Both the position numbers and the translations under genes were made by a program. The notes beneath the pieces are model-generated. The model was not told the origin of the DNA. It did not search any database and saw only the letters and a program-made list of their open reading frames with translations. This document shows, piece after piece, positions 20,022 through 28,731 of a stretch of DNA of 64,000 nucleotides. Numbering within the stretch: position 1 is the stretch's first letter; every line of letters starts with the position of its first letter. Where the stretch lies: positions 3,286,001 through 3,350,000 of the forward strand of contig NZ_JAKNTK010000001.1 of assembly GCF_022440805.1 (NCBI RefSeq), read 5' to 3'. The DNA is from Holdemania massiliensis (GTDB taxonomy: Bacteria > Bacillota_I > Bacilli_A > Erysipelotrichales > Erysipelotrichaceae).

Positions 20022-21575
20022 CTAACGGCGCAGACTGACTTCACTTAAATCCCAGACGGCATCGGCCAGATCGCTGTAAAATTCTTTTTCATGGCAGACC
20101 AGCAGAACCGTTCCCGGATATTCGGCGATAGCCTTGTGCAGTTCGTCTTTGGCATCCTGATCGAGATGATTGGTCGGTTCGTCGAGAAACAGTACATTGT
20201 AAGGCGTGTTCAGCAGCTTGCATAAACGCAGCTTAGCCTGTTCTCCACCGGAAAGCACCATCACCTGACTTTCAATTTGATCGGTGGTTAATCCGCAGCG
20301 GGCCAAAGCACTGCGGATTTCATATTGAGAATAGGCCGGATAAGTTTCCCACAGCTCTTCAATGCAGGTGCGGCGAATCGGCTCGGTGATTTCCTGTTCA
20401 AAATAGCCGATTTCCACATGCTCTCCCAGCTGGACGGTGCCTTCAAGCGGTTCGATTAAGCCCATCAGGCTTTTCATCAGCGTTGTTTTTCCTAAACCAT
20501 TAGCACCGGTGATAACAATTTTCTGGCCTTTTTCCAGCACCCGATTCATCGGTTTGGAGAGTGGTTCATCATAACCGATGACCAAATCGCTAGCGGAAAA
20601 GATGACCTTGCCCGGCGTTTTCCCCATTTGAAAGCGGAAGGTCGGCTTGGGTTTCTCCGCATTCAGCTCAATCCGTTCCATCTTAGCCAGTTTTTTCGCG
20701 CGGGAATTGGCCATGCCGCGGGTCGCCACACGGGCTTTATTGCGGGCGACAAAATCCTCCATGCGGGCGATCTCCTGCTGCTGCCGCTGATAGGCCGATT
20801 CCAGAGCCAGTTTGTTCTGTTCATACAGCCGATGGAATTCATCAACATTGCCGACGTAACGGGTAAGCCGGCAGTTTTCCACATGGTAGACGAGATTGAC
20901 GACCTCGTTGGTAAACGGCAGATCATGTGAAATCAGAATGAAGGCATTCTCATAGTTCTGCAGGTAGGTTTTCAACCATTGGATGTGCTGTTCGTCAAGA
21001 TAGTTGGTCGGCTCATCCAAAAGCAGGATATCCGGTTTTTCCAACAGCAGTTTCGCCAGCAGGATCTTGGTCCGCTGACCGCCGGACAATTCGCTGACAT
21101 CCCGATCCAGACCGATATCGCTGAGTCCCAGCGCCTGCGCGACTTCCTCAATCTTGACGTCAATCTGGTAAAAATCATGATGTTCAAGCGTATCCTGCCA
21201 TTCACCGATCTGTTCGAGCAGCTCATTCATTTCTTCTTCCGTACACTCCATCATCTTCGCATAGCCGTCGTTGATCTGCTTCTCTATATCAAACAAGTCA
21301 GCGAAAGCCTGAGCCAGTGCATCGTGAATGGTCATGCCTTTTTCCAGAACGGCATGCTGATCGAGATAACCGACCTTGACGTTCTTGCTCCAAATGATCT
21401 TGCCTTCCTCCGGTTCCAGCTTGCGCGTAATGATTTTCATAAACGTGCTCTTGCCTTCGCCGTTGGCGCCCAATAAACCGACGTGTTCGCCTTTCAGCAG
21501 ACGAAACGAAACATCTTCAAAAATACTGCGGCCGCCAAAGCTGTGGCTGCAGTGCTCCAGCGTTAAAATACTCAT
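20022..21575 (-). CDS. ABC-F family ATPase
   Basis: A 517-residue protein with two ABC ATPase domains and no membrane part, so an ABC-F ribosome-associated factor rather than a transporter. Domain 1 has the Walker A GANGEGKST (about residue 36), signature LSGGQRTK and Walker B LLLDEPTNYLD. A charged linker lies at about 245-310, containing RVATRGMANSRAKKLAKM. Domain 2 has GANGLGKTT, LSGGEQAKLRL and LFLDEPTNHLD. Members act on the E site of the ribosome in translation or, in some subfamilies, in antibiotic resistance; this one most resembles the housekeeping YkpA/YbiT-like group. A single gene with AGGAAGG before the ATG. Confidence 0.93.
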   Translation of the reverse strand: MSILTLEHCSHSFGGRSIFEDVSFRLLKGEHVGLLGANGEGKSTFMKIITRKLEPEEGKIIWSKNVKVGYLDQHAVLEKGMTIHDALAQAFADLFDIEKQINDGYAKMMECTEEEMNELLEQIGEWQDTLEHHDFYQIDVKIEEVAQALGLSDIGLDRDVSELSGGQRTKILLAKLLLEKPDILLLDEPTNYLDEQHIQWLKTYLQNYENAFILISHDLPFTNEVVNLVYHVENCRLTRYVGNVDEFHRLYEQNKLALESAYQRQQQEIARMEDFVARNKARVATRGMANSRAKKLAKMERIELNAEKPKPTFRFQMGKTPGKVIFSASDLVIGYDEPLSKPMNRVLEKGQKIVITGANGLGKTTLMKSLMGLIEPLEGTVQLGEHVEIGYFEQEITEPIRRTCIEELWETYPAYSQYEIRSALARCGLTTDQIESQVMVLSGGEQAKLRLCKLLNTPYNVLFLDEPTNHLDQDAKDELHKAIAEYPGTVLLVCHEKEFYSDLADAVWDLSEVSLRR

Positions 21576-21772
21576 ACTCTAATCCTTCCTTAGTTTTATA
21601 AGATAACGGATTCAGTGTACCCAATGGAATCCGGGTTGTCAATTCTATCCTGAAAATCCCGCGGAATGAAGTGCATTTTCTGAAAAGTGTGAAGTAAGAG
21701 GAGAAGGGAAACATCCAAATAAATTCTAGATCCATATCTCATGGATTTATCTTCCCTTTGATCAGCCTAATG

Positions 21773-21794
21773 AAAAAGCTGCCTGGACGGCAGC
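21773..21794 (-). terminator. Terminator of the DUF308 / coiled-coil gene pair
   Basis: On the minus strand GCTGCC and GGCAGC form a stem with a 5-base loop, followed by TTTTT. Confidence 0.8.
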
Positions 21795-21823
21795 AAGATC
21801 CTAGACAGATCTATTTTCGTCAA

Positions 21824-22129
21824 TTACTCAATATTCTTCAATACAGCCAGCTGACGCTGCAGTTCTGAAATTGTTGCCTGAGAAGTGCGCACCTGTTCCA
21901 GCCAGTTTTCCACATCCGGCATATCGCGGTTTTCTTCCCGTGCTGAGGCATAAGTCCGGCCAATTTCCAGATAGGCGGTATTCAGCATATCCTCATACGT
22001 TTTCAGCTGCCGTTTCAGTTCAATCTGGCGCTTGGTCTGATCCAGCTTGTCCTTAGCCAGCTCCGTGCCTTTTTCCGCAGCTTGCGTCACGTTTTGAACA
22101 ATCTTTTCCGCCTGTTTTTTGAAATCCAT
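21824..22129 (-). CDS. Small coiled-coil protein
   Basis: A 101-residue, highly charged, almost entirely helical protein with heptad-like spacing through residues 5-50 and 70-98 (for example QIELKRQLKTYEDMLNTAYLEIGRTYA). No signal peptide or known domain. It has a GGGAGG ribosome site and starts 14 bases after the DUF308 membrane protein gene, so the two form an operon; it may associate with the membrane through that partner. Function unknown. Confidence 0.75.
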   Translation of the reverse strand: MDFKKQAEKIVQNVTQAAEKGTELAKDKLDQTKRQIELKRQLKTYEDMLNTAYLEIGRTYASAREENRDMPDVENWLEQVRTSQATISELQRQLAVLKNIE

Positions 22130-22143
22130 TTTCGATTCCTCCC

Positions 22144-22731
22144 TTACCGATTTTTAAACGAAAGCATTTCGATGAACAGCGCAATGCCTCCTAATATACA
22201 ATATGCCGCAATCAGCGTCGTGAGCACGATCGCCGAACTTAACGGGCTGATCAGAAAACCGATGCCGGCAAGGATTGAAAGCAAACCACCCAGAATCGCC
22301 ATTCCTGAACCTGCGACATGGAAATAATTTAACTTCATCGCATAATCCAGCTTATGAATTCCAATCAGCAGCGCACTGATCCCCAAAATGAAAGACAGCA
22401 TCGTGATGACCTGCCCGGCGTCAGCACGCAGAAGCAGCACTGCGATCAACAGATCCAGCAGACCCCGAACAATCGTCAGGCTCTGGCGAAACAGGGTGCT
22501 GGTGGAAAGGTAATCGACGATTTCCAGAATTCCGACCAGACCTAAGATCACGGCGATTCCCCGCTCAATCCACAGAACAATCGACTGCGGACAGAGCAGC
22601 AGCGCAATTCCCAACAGGACTAACGCAGCAGCCAAACCTAATCCTAAGCGGCGCAAAGACCGCAGCTTGCGGTTAATTTTATTCTGCATTTCGTAAAAGC
22701 TTTCCTGCTGTCCAGAATTATAGATAAACAT
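22144..22731 (-). CDS. DUF308 (HdeD-like) membrane protein
   Basis: A 195-residue protein with six hydrophobic segments arranged as three pairs, the pattern of the HdeD/DUF308 family (such as AVILGLVGILEIVDYL and the repeated ...ILGISALLIGIHKL). In enteric bacteria HdeD is linked to acid resistance; in Firmicutes the role is unknown. AAGGAG lies 9 bases before the first ATG, which supports the longer start. It heads a two-gene operon with the coiled-coil protein. Confidence 0.82.
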   Translation of the reverse strand: MFIYNSGQQESFYEMQNKINRKLRSLRRLGLGLAAALVLLGIALLLCPQSIVLWIERGIAVILGLVGILEIVDYLSTSTLFRQSLTIVRGLLDLLIAVLLLRADAGQVITMLSFILGISALLIGIHKLDYAMKLNYFHVAGSGMAILGGLLSILAGIGFLISPLSSAIVLTTLIAAYCILGGIALFIEMLSFKNR

Positions 22732-22821
22732 AAAACCGTCTCCTTATTTCTCCAACGTATTTCTAACTTCCATTATTCACTTCTTTAACGCGTCTGTCAA
22801 TCGGCGGAAACATAGATAAGC

Positions 22822-23619
22822 TCAGCAGCTTAACAGCTCATCAATCAGATCGGCAACCCCTTCCTCTCGACAGCTTGCCAGCTGCGACCAGCCGCGGTCT
22901 TTCAGTGATTGCGATGCATTGGCAACGATGTACGGATGGCCGACGATTTCCAGCATACTGATGTCATTTTCACTGTCGCCGACGGCATACAGTTCGTTCA
23001 GATCCAGCTTCAGCTTCTCTGCCAGAGCCTGAACGCCGGCAGCTTTGGTCTGATGCTGATCGTGAATTTCAAGCAGCAGAGAACTGGTGCGTACTAGATG
23101 CAGGCCGAAGAATTCCGGCTGCAGCTGATGCTGCAACATTGTAACCTTCGCTTCATCCGTTTCATCAATAAACATCAACAGCTTAACAACAGCCTGAGGA
23201 TCAATTGACCTCCGGCGCACAACCTTAGGATCTTTCAAAAATTCCAGATGATCAATTTGATCCTGCGGCATGCGTCGATTAACGACAATTTCATCTAATG
23301 TATACACATAATAAGGAATAAACAGAGCATCCATAACCTCCATGCATCGCTCGCTGCGTGCTCCCACACAGGCCAGCCGTTCAAAGCGGCCGGTGGAAGG
23401 TTCTGCCAGGATTCCGCCGTTGGAAGCGATATGCCAGCCTTCCCGCATATTCAGCAAAGCAATCAGATCATTCAAAGCACAGGCATTTTTACCGCTGGCA
23501 AACACCAGCCGATGCCCCCGGGCCAGCCAGCGGCGCAGCGCTTCTTCACTGCGGGGCTGCAGTTCTTTCATGGCTTCAATCAACGTGTTGTCAATATCCA
23601 GAATTAATGTTTTCGGCAT
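22822..23619 (-). CDS. Cof-type HAD phosphatase
   Basis: A 265-residue HAD hydrolase of the Cof/IIB class. Motif I is DIDNTLI (Asn replacing the usual Gly after the second Asp, which is tolerated), motif II the Ser of FASGKN near residue 42, motif III a Lys near residue 195 and motif IV GDSENDISML. The cap between motifs II and III is of the Cof type. Substrates of such enzymes are sugar phosphates, flavin or nucleotide phosphates; none can be chosen here. AAGGAG precedes the ATG; divergent from the rlmA-like gene. Confidence 0.9.
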   Translation of the reverse strand: MPKTLILDIDNTLIEAMKELQPRSEEALRRWLARGHRLVFASGKNACALNDLIALLNMREGWHIASNGGILAEPSTGRFERLACVGARSERCMEVMDALFIPYYVYTLDEIVVNRRMPQDQIDHLEFLKDPKVVRRRSIDPQAVVKLLMFIDETDEAKVTMLQHQLQPEFFGLHLVRTSSLLLEIHDQHQTKAAGVQALAEKLKLDLNELYAVGDSENDISMLEIVGHPYIVANASQSLKDRGWSQLASCREEGVADLIDELLSC

Positions 23620-23729
23620 GATTTCTCTCTCCTTTTATATTTTTTCTTGGCAGGTTGTTCGTTAGAATTATTTTACCGTTTTTTCTGCAATTATGCTACA
23701 CTATCCACAGAAAAGAGAGGTTGTTCCTT

Positions 23730-24527
23730 ATGATTCCATTCCTATGTCCGGTCTGCGGTCTGCCGTTGACGCTGAACCAGTCCGTTTATCAATGTGAAAA
23801 ACGCCATAGCTATGATCTGTCGCGTTTTCATTATGTCAACCTGATCCGTTCGTCAAAAAAGATTCATGGCGATAATGCAGAAATGGTGAAGGCGCGGACA
23901 CGGTTTCTGCGCAGTCAGGCGTATCAGCCGCTGAAAGCAAAACTCACTGAGCTGATTCAGGCTGAAAATCCCAGCGCGGTTCTGGATTCAGGCTGCGGCG
24001 AAGGGTATTATACTGAACTGTGTGAAACGTTGGAAAATTGTGAATGCTTTGGTGTGGATTTGTCCAAGGAAGCCTTAAAGCAGGCTGGACGCAGCTGTCC
24101 TTCCGTACGGTTTGCCGCGGCCTCTGTCTTTGAACTGCCGCTGCCGGATCATTCGCTGGATCTGATTTGGTCTTGTTTCGCTCCGCTGGCCCTGCGTGAG
24201 AATGCCCGGGTTTTGAAAGATCAGGGTAAGCTGATCGTCGTGGGACCTGGCCCGCGGCATTTGTGGGATTTGAAAAAGGTTTTATATGATACGCCCTATC
24301 TCAATCCGCAGGAAACCCTTAGCTCGCCTGATTTTGAACTGGTTGATGAACAGACATTAAGCTATACAATTCAGCTGGATACAGCCCAGCAGATTCAGGA
24401 TCTCTTTACCATGACTCCATATTATTACAAAACCTCAATTCAGGATAAGCTGAAGTTGGAAGCTCTAAGCCAGCTGAGCACCGAGGTCGAATTCAACCTG
24501 CGGACATTTCAAAAGAAATCAGCCTGA
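23730..24527 (+). CDS. rlmA: 23S rRNA (guanine-N1) methyltransferase RlmA-like
   Basis: A 265-residue SAM-dependent methyltransferase. It starts with the zinc ribbon of the RlmA family (CPVCGLPL, then CEKRHSYD), followed by the family stretch NLIRSSKKIHGDNAEMVKARTRFL. The Rossmann SAM motif is VLDSGCGEGYYT near residue 88, with later FAPLALRENARVLK. Family members modify G745 or G748 in 23S helix 35, affecting macrolide and tylosin sensitivity. The ATG at 23730 (AGAGAGG upstream) is chosen because it begins exactly at the zinc ribbon. Confidence 0.9.
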   Translation: MIPFLCPVCGLPLTLNQSVYQCEKRHSYDLSRFHYVNLIRSSKKIHGDNAEMVKARTRFLRSQAYQPLKAKLTELIQAENPSAVLDSGCGEGYYTELCETLENCECFGVDLSKEALKQAGRSCPSVRFAAASVFELPLPDHSLDLIWSCFAPLALRENARVLKDQGKLIVVGPGPRHLWDLKKVLYDTPYLNPQETLSSPDFELVDEQTLSYTIQLDTAQQIQDLFTMTPYYYKTSIQDKLKLEALSQLSTEVEFNLRTFQKKSA

Positions 24528-24590
24528 ATCCTAAAGCCGTGAACAAGCGTCAGTTAACATTACCCGGGAAATAATCGAGGTGAAAATTCA

Positions 24591-25334
24591 ATGCTTATTA
24601 CCTTAGCTTCCGCCGTGTCCGCAACAGGACAGATCTCGCAAAACCTGAAACAGATTGAAAAGATTTTGAGCGAACATCCCGATCAAGACTTCGTACTGTT
24701 TGGCGAGGCGTTTATCCAGGGCTTTAACAGTCTGAATTTTGATCCTGAGCAGGATCGGCAGATTGCTCTGGATCACGATTGCGAAGTTCTGCAGCGTTTG
24801 CAAAGCTTGGCCAAAACATATAACTCCGGCCTTGGCGTCGGTTACCTGCGTTTTCACAACGAAGCCTGGACAAGCAATTACCTGGTGATTTCCAGGCAGG
24901 GAGAAATTTTGCTCGACTATGCGCGGATGTCGCCGGGATGGAAACTTCCGGAAGCGGATCCATCCATCTATCTTGAAGGAAAGCAAAGCGGCACCTTCAC
25001 TTATCAGGGAAAACAGATCGGCGTACTGCTGTGCGGTGATGGCTGGACAGACAATGTTGTTTCTGCATTGAAAACACAGCGGCCGGATTTTGTTTTCTGG
25101 CCGGTATATGTTTGTTTCTCCTTGCCGCAGTGGCTGCAGGAACAAGTTGAAGCCTATGCCGTTCAGGCAAAAAACTTCGCCAGACATGTTTTTCTGATCA
25201 ACAATCTGGACGAACCTAATACGGCCTATCCGTCGCTGGGCGGCGCTTTCTATTATCGAAATGGACAAATTCATAACCAACTCACCTTAAATAAGGAAGG
25301 CTGTCTGACGCTTCAACTGGACGATGAATCATGA
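24591..25334 (+). CDS. Nitrilase-superfamily carbon-nitrogen hydrolase
   Basis: A 247-residue amidohydrolase of the nitrilase superfamily. The triad can be read as Glu39 (LFGEAF), Lys in SPGWKLPE near residue 122 and Cys in LLCGDGW near residue 147. Sequence around the Lys and Cys departs somewhat from the usual YRKxHL and CyDlrFP motifs, so it is a divergent branch. The substrate is unknown; omega-amidase-like or carbamoyl-type amidases are possible. GAGGTGA lies before the ATG. The following 650 bases contain no intact gene. Confidence 0.82.
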   Translation: MLITLASAVSATGQISQNLKQIEKILSEHPDQDFVLFGEAFIQGFNSLNFDPEQDRQIALDHDCEVLQRLQSLAKTYNSGLGVGYLRFHNEAWTSNYLVISRQGEILLDYARMSPGWKLPEADPSIYLEGKQSGTFTYQGKQIGVLLCGDGWTDNVVSALKTQRPDFVFWPVYVCFSLPQWLQEQVEAYAVQAKNFARHVFLINNLDEPNTAYPSLGGAFYYRNGQIHNQLTLNKEGCLTLQLDDES

Positions 25335-25422
25335 TGCCGGCTTTATTCTAAAAAGCTGGCTGGAACCGCTTTGAAGTTCTCCTTCACTTCGATGCCGTTC
25401 TTCACTTTTTCAATAGCGCAGA

Positions 25423-25465
25423 GTGAAAATTCACATTTCATTCACTCATCCATGTGAAAATTCAC
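25423..25465. repeat. Two copies of a GTGAAAATTCAC palindrome
   Basis: GTGAAAATTCAC occurs at 25423-25434 and again at 25454-25465, 31 bases apart; half copies (TTCAC, GTGAATTC) occur at about 25383, 25401 and 25516. The spacing is close to three helical turns, as for paired operator sites. No gene starts nearby on either strand. Confidence 0.6.
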
Positions 25466-25559
25466 TTTTGCTTGACACACAAATTGAAGTCTTGGATTTC
25501 TCCTCGAAAGTGAATTCAGGACTTTTATACTTGAGTTGTTATGGATTTTTACAGGGACT

Positions 25560-25920
25560 GTGCGGAACACCTAGGATCCAGCTCCTATTTTCAAGACTTA
25601 TTCTTATGCCCCAGAAAACGCTTGAGGAGCCTTGCTTCTTGAACATCTGCACCATGGTGACAGGCTCATCCTCAGAGAGCTTATCCTAATCGATCTGACA
25701 CTCATCACAGAAGCATCTTCAGCATTCCTCAATCGGATTGCTTTTATGTTTCGTACAACGCAACAGATGCAGCATCTTCTTGCCGCTGAAGGCAGGCCAT
25801 CCGATGGGTGTCGATTCGGCGGCGTTCTGGAGGTTTTTATGGATGGAGCGGAGGTTTCTATTCGGGTCTTCGTTAACCGCTACTCCCTTTCCATGGGGGA
25901 TAGTTGACTTTTCATTTCAT
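25560..25920 (-). pseudogene. Decayed reading frame with in-frame stops
   Basis: One minus-strand frame reads through most of this stretch as plausible protein broken only by two stops. In order it gives VNEDPNRNLRSIHKNLQNAA, then PIGWPAFSGKKMLHLLRC, a Cys-rich part (CFCDECQID), and DEPVTMVQMFKKQGSSSVFW. The Cys motif resembles a small zinc knuckle. No start codon with a ribosome site is present. It may be a remnant of a mobile-element protein or another lost gene; I cannot name the family. Short plus-strand frames across the same bases look like shadows. Confidence 0.4.
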
Positions 25921-25932
25921 CTTGTATACAAG
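25921..25932. promoter_or_regulatory. Operator-like palindrome CTTGTATACAAG
   Basis: A perfect 12-base palindrome 4 bases upstream of the -35 box of the GH88 gene. The TTGTATACAA core is typical of GntR/FadR-family operators, many of which control uronate and sugar-acid genes in Firmicutes. The regulator itself is not in the window; the adjacent RpiR protein is a different family. Confidence 0.6.
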
Positions 25933-25936
25933 GTTG

Positions 25937-25965
25937 TTGAACTTCTTGCATAAACTTGCTACAAT
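25937..25965 (+). promoter_or_regulatory. Promoter of the GH88 gene
   Basis: TTGAAC (25937-25942) and TACAAT (25960-25965) are 17 bases apart, 25 bases upstream of the start codon. Confidence 0.75.
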
Positions 25966-25989
25966 AGGGACATAGAGAGGAGATTTCTC

Positions 25990-27153
25990 ATGAACTTTGC
26001 AAACTATCCTGAACTGACCGACACTGAACTGAACGAGGCGATCCATTACGCTGTCGAGCAGGTCCGCAGCGGCCTGAACGACTTCACCACAAGTATGAAG
26101 TATCCCAACAGCGTCAACAATTTCTATCCGCAGATGGACAATACCGAATGGACCAACGGTTTCTGGACCGGCGAGGTCTGGCTGGCCTATGAAGCCACAA
26201 AGGAAGACTGCTTCAAACAGACCGGCTTAACCCATGTAGACAGCTTTTTAGACCGTGTCAACCGCAACATCGTTCTGGAACATCATGATTTAGGCTTCCT
26301 GTACTCCCCTTCCTGCGTCGCAGCTTATAAGCTGTTAAAAGATGAAAAAGCCAAAGAAGCGGCATTAAAAGCCGCCGACAAGCTGATCACCCGGTTCCAG
26401 GAAAAAGGCGGATTCATCCAGGCCTGGGGACCTCTAGGCGCCAAGGATAATTACCGGCTGATCATTGACTGCCTGCTGAATCTGCCGTTATTGTACTGGG
26501 CTACTGAAGTCAGCGGCGATCCAAAGTACCGTGAAATCGCATTGAAGCATATTCATACGGCGTTAAGCGTGGTCATCCGGCCGGATTACTCAACCTATCA
26601 TACCTATTTCTTTGATCCGGAAACCGGCAAGCCGTCGCATGGTGTTTCGCATCAGGGCAACCGGGCTGAATCAGCCTGGGCCCGCGGACAGAGCTGGGGC
26701 GTTTACGGTCTGGCAATCAGCTACAAATATACCCGCAATCCGGAATATCTCGATCTGTTCCGGCATGTTACGAAATATTTCATCGATCATCTGCCAAGTG
26801 ATCTGATCCCATATTGGGACTTTGATTTCACCGATGGCAGCGATGAACCGCGCGATTCCTCCGCCAGTGCCATTGCCGCCTGCGGCATGCTGGAAATGGC
26901 GAAGTATGTGGAAAAAGCGGAAGCCGATCAGCTGATCAGCGATGCTAAACGGATGATCAAAGCGTTATACGATCACTGTGCGGTCAAAGATCCGAAAATT
27001 TCCAACGGTCAGCTGCTCAACAGCACTTATTGCCGCAGCACGCCGACCAATGGCTGCCGTCAGCATGGCGTCGATGAATGCTGCAGTTGGGGCGACTATT
27101 TCTACTTTGAAGCCCTCACTCGCTTAAGCAAAGATTGGGAAATGTACTGGTAA
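25990..27153 (+). CDS. Unsaturated glucuronyl hydrolase, glycoside hydrolase family 88
   Basis: A 387-residue cytoplasmic hydrolase of family GH88, an (alpha/alpha)6-barrel enzyme that hydrates and splits unsaturated uronic acid disaccharides made by polysaccharide lyases from hyaluronan, chondroitin or similar host glycans. Diagnostic stretches are NGFWTGEVWLAYE (about residues 57-70), HDLGFLYSPSC, RAESAWARGQSWGVYG (about 225-240) and RDSSASAIAACGM. There is no signal peptide, so its substrate must be imported. The nearby PTS IIA and IIB genes fit this, as in streptococcal glycosaminoglycan operons. AGAGGAG precedes the ATG. Confidence 0.93.
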   Translation: MNFANYPELTDTELNEAIHYAVEQVRSGLNDFTTSMKYPNSVNNFYPQMDNTEWTNGFWTGEVWLAYEATKEDCFKQTGLTHVDSFLDRVNRNIVLEHHDLGFLYSPSCVAAYKLLKDEKAKEAALKAADKLITRFQEKGGFIQAWGPLGAKDNYRLIIDCLLNLPLLYWATEVSGDPKYREIALKHIHTALSVVIRPDYSTYHTYFFDPETGKPSHGVSHQGNRAESAWARGQSWGVYGLAISYKYTRNPEYLDLFRHVTKYFIDHLPSDLIPYWDFDFTDGSDEPRDSSASAIAACGMLEMAKYVEKAEADQLISDAKRMIKALYDHCAVKDPKISNGQLLNSTYCRSTPTNGCRQHGVDECCSWGDYFYFEALTRLSKDWEMYW

Positions 27154-27170
27154 TTCTGATTTGTTTCAAG

Positions 27171-27198
27171 AACAGCGTCATTCATGGCGCTGTTTTTC
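27171..27198 (+). terminator. Terminator after GH88
   Basis: AACAGCG (27171-27177) pairs with CGCTGTT (27188-27194), followed by TTTTTC. Confidence 0.85.
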
Positions 27199-27279
27199 TT
27201 TCCAATTTAGTCCTGAGAATAATAAAAGCACCGAGCCCAACACAGGACGGCGCTGACGTTCAGTCCGCAGCTCTTTGAG

Positions 27280-28116
27280 CTACAGATAGGTTTTCTTTTT
27301 TCGGTATTGCCAGAACCGCTCATAATTCTGCTGAAAATAAGCCGAGAAAAGCAGATCACAGAGAAACTGTGCGGAACAGGAAGATGAGAAATTCGCGATT
27401 TTCATCTGCGGATTTTCCTTACTGCACAGATACAGCCGATAATCCGCAAAATAATGCAGCTTCTGATCCAACCGGCTGGAAATCAAAATGATCTTTACTT
27501 TACGAAGCCGCAGTTCCTTTACACATTCAAGCATGTAGCTGGAAATACCGGCATAGGAAACAACCAGCGCGGCGCTGCCTGCCTCGGCACTGCTGCACAC
27601 CAGCCGGCCATCAGCGAATTCCGACGGCACATGAATATTGACGCCGATTTCCTGCAGCTTCTGCATCAGGCTTTGCCCAATCAGAAGATTGCTTCCGCTG
27701 CCGATGAAAAAGATCCGCGGCGCCTGCGTCAGAACCGAAACGACGGCCTTGAATTCCTGAATATCGAGCATTCTTATCGTGTCGTCAATCGTCTGTTTAT
27801 AAACATTAGCCAGGCTGTTTGTCAGATTTTCCAGACTGTCATCCGCACCAAACGGCATACTGAAATCCACGTTCCGATAGCGGCTGAGTTCCTCATTCAG
27901 CTCTTTGGACAAGCGCAGCTTCAGTTCGTTAAAGCCTTTGACCTCCAGTTTTCGGCACAGCCGAAAAACGCAGCTGACAGAAACATGGCAGCGCTCAGCC
28001 AGCTGATGATAATCCATGCCTACGGCCTCTGTTGTCTGGTTAAGCAGATATTCCGCGATCGTCCGTTCATTCGCGCTCAGCGAATGCGTATTTCTCAACC
28101 GTTCCCGAATATTCAT
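27280..28116 (-). CDS. MurR/RpiR-family transcriptional regulator
   Basis: A 278-residue regulator. Residues 1-75 form the RpiR-type helix-turn-helix (LSANERTIAEYLLNQ, then YHQLAERCHVSVSCVFRLCRKL). Residues about 105-240 form a SIS sugar-phosphate binding domain (IFFIGSGSNLLIGQSLMQKL, ALVVSYAGISSYMLECVKEL). Such proteins sense phosphosugars, here probably the imported uronic disaccharide or its product. The start at 28116 is preferred because GAGGG precedes it and the protein then begins at the usual helix; the longer upstream frame adds unrelated residues. It lies divergent from the PTS IIA-IIB genes and convergent with GH88, so regulation of this module is likely. Confidence 0.9.
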   Translation of the reverse strand: MNIRERLRNTHSLSANERTIAEYLLNQTTEAVGMDYHQLAERCHVSVSCVFRLCRKLEVKGFNELKLRLSKELNEELSRYRNVDFSMPFGADDSLENLTNSLANVYKQTIDDTIRMLDIQEFKAVVSVLTQAPRIFFIGSGSNLLIGQSLMQKLQEIGVNIHVPSEFADGRLVCSSAEAGSAALVVSYAGISSYMLECVKELRLRKVKIILISSRLDQKLHYFADYRLYLCSKENPQMKIANFSSSCSAQFLCDLLFSAYFQQNYERFWQYRKKKTYL

Positions 28117-28189
28117 AAGCGTCCCTCTTTCATTATAGAAAGTGTGTCTGGTTTTGCAATCAGAACGGCAGAAATGAAAATATTTTTTC

Positions 28190-28225
28190 AATCAATCGCA
28201 TCATTTTGACAATCAATCAAAATCC
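28190..28225. repeat. CAATCAATC direct repeats in the RpiR/PTS divergent region
   Basis: CAATCAATC occurs twice (about 28190-28198 and 28211-28219), two helical turns apart, between the divergent rpiR-like and PTS genes. The PTS promoter has a perfect TATAAT (28271-28276) but a poor -35. The repeats could be the RpiR-type operator; this is inference. Confidence 0.4.
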
Positions 28226-28302
28226 TTTCTCAACAAATAGGTAAAGTCTGTTCACGAAGAATCCCTTGGTTATAATGAAGACAGAGACAAGGAGATGAGT
28301 TT

Positions 28303-28731
28303 ATGCTTGGAATCCTGATTTGCGGACATGGCCGCTTTGGCGAAGGTCTGATCGAAGCGGCGGAAATGCTCTGCGGGCCGCAGCCTTATCTGCAGGCCCT
28401 GAACATTGATCTGAGCGACGATCTTGAGCTATGCCGCCAACGGCTGGGCACTCAAATTGAAGCCTGGCAGCCGGATACCGATGAGATTTTATGTTTATGC
28501 GATATGCAGGGTGGTTTCCCCATGGAAGTCTGCCTTGTGCAGCTGCCGGATCAGAAGGTCAAGATCATCACCGAAGCAACGCTGACTTTACTGACTTATC
28601 TGCTGGTTCATCGTAACGGCAGCCAGTCCGTGCAGCAGTTAGTCAACAATGCATTGCTGGAAGCCAAAGAAGCGATCCATGTCATCGACCCGCAGATCTT
28701 ATTTGCGGATCAGAGAGGAGAAGAATCATGA
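28303..28731 (+). CDS. PTS EIIA component, mannose/fructose/sorbose family
   Basis: A 142-residue phosphocarrier of the mannose-class phosphotransferase system. It opens LGILICGHGRFGEGL, in which His9 is the expected site phosphorylated by HPr, and contains CLCDMQGGFPMEV typical of the fold. It overlaps the IIB gene by 4 bases (ATGA). In glycosaminoglycan operons (agaF-like) the IIA protein helps import unsaturated disaccharides for GH88 cleavage. AAGGAG precedes the start. Confidence 0.92.
   Translation: MLGILICGHGRFGEGLIEAAEMLCGPQPYLQALNIDLSDDLELCRQRLGTQIEAWQPDTDEILCLCDMQGGFPMEVCLVQLPDQKVKIITEATLTLLTYLLVHRNGSQSVQQLVNNALLEAKEAIHVIDPQILFADQRGEES

Noticed and set aside
25423..25907. Plus-strand frames in the gene-free region
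   Set aside because: They overlap the more protein-like minus-strand pseudogene frame and lack ribosome sites.
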